Assembly (NCBI GenBank): GCA_964549765.1
Contig: CAZJWR010000003.1
Coordinates: 55,456-119,455 of the forward strand
Length of the DNA stretch: 64,000 nucleotides
Direction: 5' to 3'
Origin: CAZJWR01 sp964549765
Lineage (GTDB): Bacteria; Zixibacteria; MSB-5A5; GN15; JAAZOE01
Shown here: piece by piece, positions 32,276 to 41,019 of the stretch
Layout of the letters: every line of letters starts with the position of its first letter
How positions within the stretch are numbered: the first letter of the stretch is position 1
The notes under the pieces: generated by a model
What the model saw: the letters and a program-made list of their open reading frames with translations, nothing else
Databases searched by the model: none
What the model was told of the DNA's origin: nothing
Program-made: the position numbers and the translations under genes

Positions 32276-34594
32276 ATGAATCTCAGAAAATGCTATCGAC
32301 TGTTATATCCGATATTCTTCATCAATTCTTTATTCCTGATGTTCTCCGTACCGTCGGTCGCCGAAGACGGATTTCGCCCCGTGTATAATCCGTCGCTCAA
32401 TGTCCCCGCCGTCACCGGCGAGATCGAAATCGACGGGAATCTCGATGATTCCGGCTGGCGCGGCGCGGCGCGGGCCGATCATTTTGCCGAGCATTATCCC
32501 GGCGATCAGACAAAACCGCCGGTTGAGACAGTAGCCCTGATCACCTATGATCATGACCGGCTGTACGTGGCATTCTTCTGCTATGACGACCCGGAGCTGG
32601 TGCGGGCTTCGATGTGCGACCGTGATGCGCTTTACGCTGATGACAACGTGGGCTTCTTTTTCGATACCTACGGCGAGGCGGCGTGGGCATATGAGCTTAA
32701 CGTAAATCCTTACGGCGTCCAGGCGGATGCCCTTTATTCGGTCAACGGCGGAGAGGACGACAGTTATGATCTGGTCTGGAAATCGGCCGGGCAGATCACC
32801 GATTCGGGCTGGCAGGTGGAAATCGCCATTCCGTTTTCGAGCCTGCGTTTTCCCGACCGGGAAGTCCAAACATGGAAGGCAGATTTCTGGCGCAATCACC
32901 CCAGGGAAAGCCACGCCGAATATTCATGGGCGGCGTATGACCGTAACGAACCATGTTGGCCGTGCCAATGGGGCACGCTGACCGGAATTGCCCACGTCTC
33001 CCCCGGCACCGGGCTTGAATTGCTGCCATCGGTGATCAGCTATCAGTCGGGGTTTCTGGATCACCGGCTGATTATCGATACTATCGCCCACGACACGTCC
33101 GTCAGCCGCAAATTCGACAATGAAAAAATCAAGGGTGAGCTTTCGCTGAACGGGAAGTATGTCATTTCGTCAAATATGACCGCCGAGGCGACCTACAATC
33201 CCGATTTCAGCCAGGTGGAATCGGACGCGGCCCAGATCGATGTCAACACCGCCTTCGCCCTCGACTATCCCGAACGGCGGCCGTTTTTTCAAGAAGGCAG
33301 CGATCTATTTCGGACGTATATTTACGGTTTTTATTCCCGCAATATCAACGACCCGCAATTCGCGACGAAATTTACCGGCCGATTCAACCGCACCAGTGTG
33401 GTGTATCTGGCCGCCTATGATGAACATTCCCCGGTGGTCATGCCGTTCGACGAATTTAGCGTCACCGTCCCCGATATCGGCAAAACCTATTCCAATATCG
33501 TACGTTTCCGCCGGGTGTTCGGCGAGGAATCGCATGTCGGCATCCTGGCCACAGACCGGCGGCGCGACGGCGGCGGGGCGGGGACCCTGCTGAGTATGGA
33601 CGGCGGCATTCGTCTGTTTCAGAATTACCGGTTTCAATTCCAGATCATCGGAAGCCGTACGCAGGAGCCGGACGACAGCATGATTACGTTTTCTATCGAC
33701 AGCCTGATGCACCGGGAGCAGTTTGATTACGGCAAGCATACCATCGGATTCAACGGTGAGTCATTCTGGGGGCACGGCGCCTACGCCGGGTTCGAGCGCA
33801 ATGCCCGCCATTTGAGTTTCAGCCTGGGGTACAAAGACTTTTCACCGTCATTCCGCACCGATATGGGACTGGAAACCAAGAACGACATGCGCGAATTCGA
33901 CTTCTTCAGCCAATACATGTTTTATCCGAAAAACGGGATTTTTGAGCGCGTCGCGCCGCAGCTTATACTCGGACGGGTGTGGAATTACCAAAAGCACAAA
34001 CGGGACGAATGGGTGATCGCCGAGCTTTACGCGCAGCTCAAGGCGCAGACCGAGGTTTCGGTGGCGTACCTGCGTAGCTGGGAACGCTACCGGCAAAAGA
34101 ATTTCCCCGACATCACGCGCTATACGATCGGGCTCGACAGCGATTTCAGCGAGTTTCTCGGAGCCGGATGCGAGGTCGTCTGGGGGCATATCATCGCCCG
34201 GGGACCGGCGGTGATGGGGAATGAGGTTTTCGTCGAATCATGGGCATCGATCAAGCCGATGGACCGCCTGCGGATCGAGCCGGCGTTCGATTATGACAAA
34301 AGCCGGGACCGCGCCACCGGCGAACTGCTGTTCGAAGGATTTATCGCCCGCGTGCGCACCCATTATCAATTCACGCGCGAATTGTTCATGCGACTGGTGG
34401 TTCAGTATAATGATTTTTCGGAGCAATGGAATATCGATCCCTTGCTGACCTATCGTCTCAATCCGTTCTCGTTGTTCTACGTCGGGTCGACCCATGAATA
34501 TGATAATCTGTATTCGTATACCGACCGCGAGGAGCGGTGGCGGCTGTCGCGGCGGCAGTTTTTCGTAAAACTCCAATACCTGTTCCAAATATAG
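32276..34594 (+). CDS. DUF5916 protein with CBM9-like domain, outer membrane
   Basis: The 772-residue exported protein has a signal peptide (about 1-30). A CBM9-like carbohydrate-binding domain (about 45-230: IEIDGNLDDSGWRGA, then VALITYDHDRLYVAFFCYD) comes first. The rest is the DUF5916 region, whose C-terminus is rich in beta strands that look like a membrane barrel and end in LQYLFQI. The family is common in FCB bacteria and often sits near polysaccharide or peptide use genes; its activity is not established. GAAGGGAG precedes the ATG at 32276, so the upstream TTG start is rejected. Confidence 0.87.
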   Translation: MNLRKCYRLLYPIFFINSLFLMFSVPSVAEDGFRPVYNPSLNVPAVTGEIEIDGNLDDSGWRGAARADHFAEHYPGDQTKPPVETVALITYDHDRLYVAFFCYDDPELVRASMCDRDALYADDNVGFFFDTYGEAAWAYELNVNPYGVQADALYSVNGGEDDSYDLVWKSAGQITDSGWQVEIAIPFSSLRFPDREVQTWKADFWRNHPRESHAEYSWAAYDRNEPCWPCQWGTLTGIAHVSPGTGLELLPSVISYQSGFLDHRLIIDTIAHDTSVSRKFDNEKIKGELSLNGKYVISSNMTAEATYNPDFSQVESDAAQIDVNTAFALDYPERRPFFQEGSDLFRTYIYGFYSRNINDPQFATKFTGRFNRTSVVYLAAYDEHSPVVMPFDEFSVTVPDIGKTYSNIVRFRRVFGEESHVGILATDRRRDGGGAGTLLSMDGGIRLFQNYRFQFQIIGSRTQEPDDSMITFSIDSLMHREQFDYGKHTIGFNGESFWGHGAYAGFERNARHLSFSLGYKDFSPSFRTDMGLETKNDMREFDFFSQYMFYPKNGIFERVAPQLILGRVWNYQKHKRDEWVIAELYAQLKAQTEVSVAYLRSWERYRQKNFPDITRYTIGLDSDFSEFLGAGCEVVWGHIIARGPAVMGNEVFVESWASIKPMDRLRIEPAFDYDKSRDRATGELLFEGFIARVRTHYQFTRELFMRLVVQYNDFSEQWNIDPLLTYRLNPFSLFYVGSTHEYDNLYSYTDREERWRLSRRQFFVKLQYLFQI

Positions 34595-34635
34595 GCGGCG
34601 ATATCCCGCCACGCGGCTCTCCCCCTGCTAAAATG

Positions 34636-34664
34636 TTGTTGCCCGCCGAAATATCGCCTATCTT
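34636..34664 (+). promoter_or_regulatory. Sigma-70-type promoter of the DUF1003 gene
   Basis: TTGTTG (34636-34641), a 17-bp spacer and TATCTT (34659-34664) predict a start near 34671, about 48 nt before the ATG. GGAGG lies in the leader. Confidence 0.5.
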
Positions 34665-34718
34665 GCGTACAACATTCAACCGCCCGGAGGGTCCGGCGCG
34701 AAATATCCGGAGGATCGC

Positions 34719-35441
34719 ATGGCCCAACATGCTGTCGAAACGTTTACCTGTCCCATCTGTCATTTGAAAAAACCGGAGATTGAAGGGCGCCCGGCGGAAT
34801 TGGTTCACGGCCCGGTCGGCGAATTGATCCGCAAAGAACACCCCGATTGGGCTCCGGGGCATACCATCTGCCTGTCGTGCCTCAATCGGTTCAGGACGGA
34901 ATATGTCGAGGACGTCCTCGAACTTCAGCGCGGCGACCTGACCTCGCTCGAAAAAACCGTGATCGATACGCTCAAGGAGCAGGAGCTGATTTCGCGCAAC
35001 GTCGAGGCCGAATTCGACCGCAAGTTGACGGTCGGCGAACGGCTCGCGGATCATGTCGCCGATTTCGGCGGCAGCTGGAGATTTATAATAATATTCGGCT
35101 GTATTCTTTTCGCATGGATTATACTCAATTCCATATTCCTGCTTCGAAGGCCCTTCGATCCGTATCCGTATATCCTGCTCAACCTGGTATTGTCTTGCCT
35201 GGCGGCCATGCAGGCCCCAATCATCATGATGAGCCAGAACCGTCAGGAGGACAAGGACCGGCTCCGCTCCCAGCACGATTATCAGGTCAATCTGAAGGCG
35301 GAAATCGAAATCCGTCAATTGCACATCAAGATGGATCAGTTGATAAACAACTCCTGGCAGCGCCTGCTCGAAATTCAGCAGATCCAAACCGAACTTTTGC
35401 AGGATATGGTCGGGTTGCGGGGGAAAAAGGATACCGAATGA
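34719..35441 (+). CDS. DUF1003 membrane protein with N-terminal zinc-ribbon-like motif
   Basis: The 240-residue protein starts with CPICHLKK and, 34 residues on, CLSCLNRF, a likely zinc ribbon. Two membrane helices (FIIIFGCILFAWIILNSIFLL and YPYILLNLVLSCLAAMQAPIIMM) contain the DUF1003 core, followed by NRQEDKDRLRSQHDYQVN and a C-terminal coiled coil. The function of DUF1003 is unknown. Strong GGAGG at 5 nt supports the start. A DedA-family gene follows 56 nt later. Confidence 0.9.
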   Translation: MAQHAVETFTCPICHLKKPEIEGRPAELVHGPVGELIRKEHPDWAPGHTICLSCLNRFRTEYVEDVLELQRGDLTSLEKTVIDTLKEQELISRNVEAEFDRKLTVGERLADHVADFGGSWRFIIIFGCILFAWIILNSIFLLRRPFDPYPYILLNLVLSCLAAMQAPIIMMSQNRQEDKDRLRSQHDYQVNLKAEIEIRQLHIKMDQLINNSWQRLLEIQQIQTELLQDMVGLRGKKDTE

Positions 35442-35497
35442 ACCTGCCAAAAAAACGTCACTGTATGCGGCATGGATGAAACGGGTATAGCAACTTC

Positions 35498-36064
35498 ATG
35501 CCGCTGGAACTTATAATACAAAAATACGGCTATCTCGCGCTGTTTATCGGGACGTTCCTGGAGGGGGAAACCATACTTATCCTTGCCGGCTTCGCGGCGC
35601 ACCGGGGATATCTCGATTTCGACCTCGTATGGCTGATCGCCTTTTTCGGCGGGGTGATCGGCGACCAGGTCTATTTTTTCATCGGGCGATTCCGGGGACA
35701 AGCGCTTATCGCCAGATATCCCAAGTTGCAACGCCGCGTTAATCGGATCACGCCCTATCTGGAAAAATACCAGGATTATGTGTTGATCGGCTTTCGATTC
35801 ATTTACGGTTTCCGAACGGTGACGCCGTTTGCAATCGGCATTAGCCGCATCGGCGCCCGGCGTTTTTTTCTTTTCAACATGGTCAGTGGTGTCATCTGGG
35901 CGCTGATTTTCGCCGCTGCCGGATACCTGTTTGGTCATGCGGCTGAGGCGCTTTTCGGGCGGGTCGAAGAATACGAGGAGTATATCTTCGCCGGCATCAT
36001 CATCGCCGGAATAATCTTCTCGCTGTATCATTTCCTCAGGAGCAAACATCCTGACGACGGTTGA
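35498..36064 (+). CDS. DedA-family (SNARE-associated) membrane protein
   Basis: The 188-residue protein has the DedA core: FIGTFLEGETILILAG at 16-31, then GGVIGDQVYFFIGRFRG and GFRFIYGFRTVTPFAIGISRIGARRFFLFN, with reentrant hairpins and the conserved Glu and Arg residues. DedA proteins act in undecaprenyl-phosphate or phospholipid translocation and membrane homeostasis. The Shine-Dalgarno is weak. It is probably co-transcribed with the DUF1003 gene and converges on the isochorismatase-like gene. Confidence 0.93.
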   Translation: MPLELIIQKYGYLALFIGTFLEGETILILAGFAAHRGYLDFDLVWLIAFFGGVIGDQVYFFIGRFRGQALIARYPKLQRRVNRITPYLEKYQDYVLIGFRFIYGFRTVTPFAIGISRIGARRFFLFNMVSGVIWALIFAAAGYLFGHAAEALFGRVEEYEEYIFAGIIIAGIIFSLYHFLRSKHPDDG

Positions 36065-36144
36065 AAGCAAGGCAGAATCAATGTGCACCCGGCTTCGGAT
36101 CGGATCAATCGATCTACAGCCAACGGATCGGGATGCGACATTTA

Positions 36145-36684
36145 TTACTTTACAATCTTGAGTAATTCCCTGAACCGGTTTCCCTCGGCCACGCGTAACA
36201 CTGCGAAGAGAGCCATCTCGACGCTGGTGATTTTGACTCCGGCATCACGCATGGCATCGAGCGCGATCCGTTTGTTTTCGGCTGATCGGGATGACACGGC
36301 GTCGGCTGCGATATAAACCGCGTGCCCGTCATCGAGAAGATCTAAAGCGGTTTGATAGACGCAGACATGCGTCTCCATCCCCGCCAGGATCACCTGCCCG
36401 CGACCGATGGCTTTGAGTTCGGACATGAAATCCGGATTGCCGCAGCAACTGAACGTACGCTTTATCAAAGGCGACTGCCCCGGAAGGGCGCTTTTGATCT
36501 TATCGATGGTCGGGCCCAGTTTATCCGGAAGCTGTTCATTCCATATGATGGGTATTTCGAGCACCCGGGCGCCTTTGATTATCCTGACCACATTCTCGTA
36601 GAATTCCTCTTTGCGGTCCATGAGTGTCGCCAGTTTTCCCTGGATATCGACAACCACCAGGACGGCGTCTTTTGCCTTCAGCAT
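36145..36684 (-). CDS. Isochorismatase-like cysteine hydrolase
   Basis: The 179-residue cytoplasmic protein has the cysteine-hydrolase triad Asp13 (VVVDIQGKL), Lys75 (PLIKRTFSC) and Cys108 (GMETHVCVYQTALDL). It is closest in layout to YcaC-type hydrolases of unknown substrate. It is a single-gene unit with AAGGAT before the ATG and is convergent with the DedA gene across an 80-nt gap that holds no terminator. Confidence 0.9.
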   Translation of the reverse strand: MLKAKDAVLVVVDIQGKLATLMDRKEEFYENVVRIIKGARVLEIPIIWNEQLPDKLGPTIDKIKSALPGQSPLIKRTFSCCGNPDFMSELKAIGRGQVILAGMETHVCVYQTALDLLDDGHAVYIAADAVSSRSAENKRIALDAMRDAGVKITSVEMALFAVLRVAEGNRFRELLKIVK

Positions 36685-36807
36685 GGTCTTTATCCTTCGC
36701 TTGCATTCTATTCGATTAATATATTACGTAACGCCCCAACGCGACGGTTGAAACCCGGAACGCTCCCGCCCCGAAATGGACATACAATATCAAGTGCGAC
36801 AACGGCT

Positions 36808-36840
36808 TTCCGGTTAAGGTAACCAATTACCGGAATTTTT
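36808..36840 (+). terminator. Plus-strand terminator-like hairpin in the leader of the heme-motif gene
   Basis: A 7-bp stem (36808-36814 with 36829-36835) encloses a GGTAACC palindrome and is followed by ATTTTTG. No plus-strand gene ends nearby, so it may be an attenuator or the end of a short RNA. Confidence 0.45.
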
Positions 36841-36922
36841 GTTGATTCGGGATAAGAATTATCTTAATTTACTATTGCTCGGCGTCGAAACGATATGTGA
36901 ATGCTTGACTGGAGGTATTGCG

Positions 36923-37774
36923 ATGCGCAACTATGTCAGCCTTCCGGCGATTCTCGCCGTTCTCATGATGACGGCCACGGGCTGGGGATACTCGGACGGA
37001 TCAAGGTTAAATCGGCGGACCGGCGCGCCCGGGGAATCGACCTGCGCCAACTGCCATAATAATTTAAATACCGGTTCCGGGTCGGTGACAATCGACGCCC
37101 CGTCGGGTTTCGCTCCGGGCGATACGCTCGATGTGACCGTGACAATTCAAAATCAGGGACAGCAGCGTTGGGGATTCGAATTTACCGCGCTTGACGAAAG
37201 CAATCTTATAGCCGGTCAGTTGTTGGTCACGGATGCGGCGCGGACGGTCCTTTCCACAGGCGGGGGCAAGCAGTACATCAATCATACCGAGCAAGGCACA
37301 GACGCCGGCACCGCGAATGGTACAAGCTGGTCGTTCCGATGGGTGGCGCCTGCCACCCCGGTGAGTTCGGTGACATTCTATACCGCCGCTAATGCCGCCG
37401 ATTATTCCGGAAATACCAATGGCGATTCGGTCTATACGACGACGCATATGCTGCTTTCGTCGGCCGCCGACGATGTGACGTCGGGCACATTGCCCTACGC
37501 TTACCAGCTGGCCCAGAATTACCCCAATCCTTTCAACCCGACGACGACGATCGAGTTTTCGCTGCCGAAATCATCGCGTGTGCGCTTGACCGTATTCAAT
37601 ATGCTGGGACAGCAGGTGCGGACTCTTGCCGATGAATATCTGACCGCCGGGCCGCATGCCGTCAACTGGGACGGCGCCGATGCAGGCGGTAACCGGGTGG
37701 CCAGCGGGATATATTATTACCGCCTTGAGACCGACGATTACTCGCAGACCAAAGAGATGATTCTCGTAAAATAG
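36923..37774 (+). CDS. Secreted protein with CxxCH heme motif and FlgD-like sorting domain
   Basis: The 283-residue exported protein has a signal peptide (1-22). The segment GAPGESTCANCHNN contains a c-type heme motif (Cys41, Cys44, His45), the mark of the choice-of-anchor V/reelin-like group. The C-terminal 80 residues are a FlgD-like Ig domain (QNYPNPFNPTTTIEFSLP, GIYYYRLETDDYSQTKEMILVK), the usual type IX-style C-terminal signal. It is thus probably a surface protein, possibly heme-bound and perhaps redox active. GGAGG before the ATG at 36923 supports this start over one at 36839. Confidence 0.87.
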   Translation: MRNYVSLPAILAVLMMTATGWGYSDGSRLNRRTGAPGESTCANCHNNLNTGSGSVTIDAPSGFAPGDTLDVTVTIQNQGQQRWGFEFTALDESNLIAGQLLVTDAARTVLSTGGGKQYINHTEQGTDAGTANGTSWSFRWVAPATPVSSVTFYTAANAADYSGNTNGDSVYTTTHMLLSSAADDVTSGTLPYAYQLAQNYPNPFNPTTTIEFSLPKSSRVRLTVFNMLGQQVRTLADEYLTAGPHAVNWDGADAGGNRVASGIYYYRLETDDYSQTKEMILVK

Positions 37775-37789
37775 AGTCGGATATGTCGA

Positions 37790-37824
37790 CGACGGGTGGG
37801 TCCTTACCGGGGATCGACCCGTCG
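37790..37824. repeat. 8-bp inverted repeat between convergent genes
   Basis: CGACGGGT (37790-37797) pairs perfectly with ACCCGTCG (37817-37824) around a 19-nt loop. It lies between convergent stops at 37774 and 37844. It lacks a T-run, so any role as a bidirectional terminator would be weak. Confidence 0.5.
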
Positions 37825-37843
37825 GAAATTAAGGATTGTTCGA

Positions 37844-38548
37844 TTACTTCGCCATTGCCTCGCGGCGTTTATCCTCCAGGTATTTTTCTATAGCGTATCT
37901 GAGGGCCGTGCGTGGCATGTCGGCCTTGTTTTTCATCACGTAGGCGAACACCTCGTCCGGGAATTTGTTGGCGGCTTCTTTCAGCATCCAGCCGTAGCCC
38001 TTTTGCACCATGTCGTCTTTATCGGTCAGGAGAATATCCGCCGTCCGGAACACCTCTTTCAGCAGCAAGCCCTTTCTCACAGGAACGATCAGGCTGACCG
38101 CCGCCGCCCGGCGTTGCCAGCGGTTTTTTGATGTCGCCCATTTTTTCGTCCTTCGGGACAGCTCGGGAAACTGAGTAATAATGAACCCGATTGGCCGGGT
38201 GCACAGGCTGTCACAGGCGCCCCAGTCGTCGACGTACGTTTTCAACCAACGCTCGAAGCGGGCAAAATCCTTCTTGGCATACTTGCCTTTGAACCGCGAG
38301 ACCCAATCGAAAGCGAAGAAGCGGAAATATCGATCCCCGGCAGCCAGCAGTTCGTCGCCGATTTTGAGGACCTCATCTTTGGATTTCTTCCTGATTTCTT
38401 TGAAGCAGCGGCTGGAAATGTCTTTGAGAATGCCGCCTCTCAGCCCGGTCGGCTCGGCGAGTTTTTCCTTGAAGAATTGCTGGTAATTGATCCGGTTATC
38501 GGGTATGTCGTATTTCTGGATCTCCTGTCTCAACTGATCGGTGATCAT
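37844..38548 (-). CDS. DNA alkylation repair protein (AlkD-like HEAT repeats)
   Basis: The 234-residue all-helical protein matches the DNA alkylation repair family: YDIPDNRINYQQFFKEKLAEPTGLRGGILKDISSRCFKEIR at the N-terminus, FDWVSRFKGKYAKKDFARFERWLKTYVDDWGACDSLCTRPIG in the middle, and the HEAT-type WQRRAAAVSL and DMVQKGYGWMLKEAANKFPDEVFAYVMK. AlkD-type glycosylases remove bulky or positively charged N3/N7 alkyl purines. The GGGGGAA site before the ATG is good. It is a solitary gene. Confidence 0.92.
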   Translation of the reverse strand: MITDQLRQEIQKYDIPDNRINYQQFFKEKLAEPTGLRGGILKDISSRCFKEIRKKSKDEVLKIGDELLAAGDRYFRFFAFDWVSRFKGKYAKKDFARFERWLKTYVDDWGACDSLCTRPIGFIITQFPELSRRTKKWATSKNRWQRRAAAVSLIVPVRKGLLLKEVFRTADILLTDKDDMVQKGYGWMLKEAANKFPDEVFAYVMKNKADMPRTALRYAIEKYLEDKRREAMAK

Positions 38549-38624
38549 GATTCCCCCGTGTTTTAACTTCCTATGTCTCTATCTACATCCCTATCTATGT
38601 GAACCAAGAATGGATTTCTCGCGA

Positions 38625-39935
38625 TCAGGGGGTTGAATAGATGGTTACATGTATCGAATTCCCCTCATAGGCGGCGGCCTCGGCGCTTATCAGAGTCGCC
38701 GTCGCCGGGACGGTGAGAATATCCGCCGCGCCCGCCGGTATATAGCCTGATCCGATGTCATAAATCAATACCCGCAATTCATCGCTGTAAATACTATGCT
38801 TTATGCTCATATCCGGCACGGTCAACGTCGGTTCGCCGGGAATCGCATTCAGGTCGAAGATCAAAAAAATTGCTCCTACGTCGGCCGGTGAGTCGAGATA
38901 CACATGCCCGTTATGATATAGAACGGTCGCTGTCGTATCCGGAAGCGGCGGTGGATTCGGCAGGGCGTCTCCCTGAATGATTCGGATAAGATATTCCAAA
39001 TCGGAAAGCGTTAAGGTCTGTCCGTCACCATTGACATCCGAAGCGACTGTTGAAGCATAGACGTGAGGTTCGAACACACTGATTCCGTGCAAGAAATAAT
39101 CGGTATACAGCACGGCGTCGGCGATTTCATTGGGCCACCCGTTGAGGTTTAGATCGCCGCGTACATCAAGGGATTCGGCGCAGAGAAAATCGATGCTGCC
39201 ATTGACAAGATCGATGCCCCGGAAGGGGACGATTTTTTCGCCGAGTAGGCAGGAGCTGTCGGAGGCTCCGACGTAGCCGGGGAATACCGCCAGGGAATCC
39301 TCGATGCGGGTTGAATCGGAATCGTAAATCCGAAGATTTATCGCCAGAGAATCGCCGCTGTATGTCGAGATGGTGTTATCGCCGCATTCGAACCAATAGA
39401 AACGGATAGGATGTTTGGTACATTCCAGCATCCGGTCGCCGCTGACATAGAATGTTAGGGTCGCTAGGATCTGCTCGCCGCCGTCCAAAATACATTGAAC
39501 GTCGGGATGTACGGCCCCATTATTGGTTTCGGCCATCCCGACCAGCCGTATAAGACTCCTGGGACAGTCCGGGCCGCAGGTATCGACATACCAGTATCTA
39601 TAAGTAAAATATTCCCAACCGCAATCAAGAAAATACTGGCCCAGGCTGGCCTGAACGAATGTTAGGACGGTATTGTCATAGGTGATCAAGAGATCGAAGC
39701 CTCCGATGGCTGCGGAGTTGGCCGCCAATGTCATATCGACGTCGTGATAATGTCCCAGAATGACATCGATATCGTGCGCGATTTCAAGTTTCCAGACGGC
39801 GGGGACGGTATCGCCATCCTCGACGACACTGTCCGGCGAGGCGATTTTTTTATCCTCGCCGCAGCCCAGAAAAGTTGAGACGATGCCGAGACAAATAATG
39901 GCAACGGCATCAAACAGGCGGAGAAATAGCTTCAT
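38625..39935 (-). CDS. Lipoprotein with cohesin-like module and dockerin-type repeat pair
   Basis: The 436-residue protein has a lipobox-like STFLGC (Cys25). A cohesin-like beta module (about 45-240, with AIGGFDLLITYDNTVLTFVQASLG) leads to a dockerin I-type pair at about 258-330: RGDLNLNGWPNEIADAVLYTDYF and ASDVNGDGQTLTLSDLEYLIRII, each with Asp/Asn calcium-loop residues. A beta-rich tail closes it. Dockerin I and cohesin-like modules in FCB genomes are not tied to cellulosomes; the function is unknown. Translation signals are weak. Confidence 0.8.
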   Translation of the reverse strand: MKLFLRLFDAVAIICLGIVSTFLGCGEDKKIASPDSVVEDGDTVPAVWKLEIAHDIDVILGHYHDVDMTLAANSAAIGGFDLLITYDNTVLTFVQASLGQYFLDCGWEYFTYRYWYVDTCGPDCPRSLIRLVGMAETNNGAVHPDVQCILDGGEQILATLTFYVSGDRMLECTKHPIRFYWFECGDNTISTYSGDSLAINLRIYDSDSTRIEDSLAVFPGYVGASDSSCLLGEKIVPFRGIDLVNGSIDFLCAESLDVRGDLNLNGWPNEIADAVLYTDYFLHGISVFEPHVYASTVASDVNGDGQTLTLSDLEYLIRIIQGDALPNPPPLPDTTATVLYHNGHVYLDSPADVGAIFLIFDLNAIPGEPTLTVPDMSIKHSIYSDELRVLIYDIGSGYIPAGAADILTVPATATLISAEAAAYEGNSIHVTIYSTP

Positions 39936-39987
39936 TTATGACCGCTTTTCAAAAGCGAAGATTTCTATAGATGATAATTCCGACCAT

Positions 39988-40015
39988 AATATAGGCAAAA
40001 TTTCCGATAAAACAA
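39988..40015 (-). promoter_or_regulatory. Sigma-70-type promoter of the dockerin lipoprotein
   Basis: TTGTTT (40015-40010), a 16-bp spacer and TATATT (39993-39988) predict a start near 39981. A perfect CGCTTTT/AAAAGCG hairpin lies in the leader just before the ATG. Confidence 0.5.
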
Positions 40016-40112
40016 CCCGAATATGGGCCAAAATCAGCCGCCGTCGAGGCCAGCCCGGGGCCGGTGAAAACAGCCGATTCAAAAAAATGTCAAAATCTTC
40101 GCTAAATATGTG

Positions 40113-40140
40113 TTGCTTTTATCCTATTTTGCCGTATATA
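40113..40140 (+). promoter_or_regulatory. Promoter of the RRM gene
   Basis: TTGCTT (40113-40118), a 16-bp spacer and TATATA (40135-40140) predict a start near 40147, giving a 5' leader of about 175 nt before the RRM start. Confidence 0.55.
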
Positions 40141-40322
40141 GGTACAGATGAAAACAGTTCTCCTTATTTAATCGTTAGAGGAATTGCTCAGTTTATCAAT
40201 CCTTGCCCGAAATTAATCTGGAGACAAACGCGCAATAGTGCGCAAGGTACGTTTATCTGCTGTTACGAAATATTTTCCGTGAGAAAAAGTTCGTGAAGGG
40301 GTAAACAAGTTCGGAGAGTAGA
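40141..40322 (+). other. Long untranslated leader of the RRM gene
   Basis: About 175 nt of AT-rich leader with no ORF separates the predicted promoter from the RRM start. A GAGAGT-type ribosome site is near the end. Length and placement resemble cold-shock mRNA leaders, but no fold was computed. Confidence 0.4.
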
Positions 40323-40628
40323 ATGAATATCTACGTCGGCAATTTGTCGTTCACTACGACGGAAGACGATCTTCGCAAAGCGTTTGCGGAGTATGGCGAA
40401 ATCACCAGCGTCAACATCATCAAGGACAAATACAGCGGTGAGTCCCGCGGTTTCGGATTCGTGGAAATGGCCTCGAATGACCAGGCCCGTGAAGCCCTGA
40501 ACAGTTTGAACGGCGCCGAGCTCGGCGGCCGCAACTTGAAGGTCAGTGAAGCCCGTCCGCGCGAAGAGAGCGGCGGCAAGTCCAATTTCCGTCGCCAACG
40601 GGGCGGCGGCTACCGCGAAAACTGGTAG
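40323..40628 (+). CDS. RRM-type single-stranded RNA-binding protein
   Basis: The 101-residue protein is one RNA-recognition motif: RNP2 IYVGNL at 3-8 and RNP1 RGFGFVEM at 42-49. A short Arg/Gly-rich tail (RRQRGGGYREN) follows. Such proteins are cold-inducible RNA chaperones in cyanobacteria and several FCB and delta groups. A GGAGAG site precedes the ATG, and a T8 terminator follows 36 nt after the stop. Confidence 0.96.
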   Translation: MNIYVGNLSFTTTEDDLRKAFAEYGEITSVNIIKDKYSGESRGFGFVEMASNDQAREALNSLNGAELGGRNLKVSEARPREESGGKSNFRRQRGGGYRENW

Positions 40629-40664
40629 AATTTTCGTCGGGACTCCCGACAAGATGACCACCAA

Positions 40665-40700
40665 CCGGGGATCGGAACTATCCGACCCTCGGTTTTTTTT
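40665..40700 (+). terminator. Intrinsic terminator of the RRM gene
   Basis: A 12-bp stem with one mismatch and one G-U pair (40665-40676 with 40681-40692) and an ACTA loop is followed by eight T residues (40693-40700). Confidence 0.92.
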
Positions 40701-40809
40701 ATGGAGCATTAGGCCAATCAAGAAGCAGTATTGTCGAGGCCCTGAAAGGGTTTCGACCCACGCTGCCAATTTATCGATACGGAGATTATTCGTTGGACAC
40801 GATTTTCAA

Positions 40810-40883
40810 TACCCCCGGCAGGACTTGAACCTGCGGCACGCGGTTTAGGAAACCGCTGCTCTATCCACCTGAGCTACGGGGGC
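40810..40883 (-). tRNA. tRNA-Arg (anticodon CCT)
   Basis: The cloverleaf is complete: acceptor GCCCCCG with CGGGGGT (one G-U pair), D-loop AGGTGGATAG, anticodon loop TTCCTAA with anticodon CCT and T-arm GTTCAAGTC. It reads AGG. The encoded 3' end is A with no CCA, so CCA must be added after transcription. Confidence 0.95.
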
Positions 40884-41019
40884 ATGAAATACTCTGTCGG
40901 GAGCACATGGCTCCAGAACTACAGCCAAAGGAATTATACGTTTTCGCCTGACTCGGCACAAGGGGAAAGAACAGGCATGGCCCTAAGGGTTGCCTATTCA
41001 AAAGGCAGTCGATGGCGGG

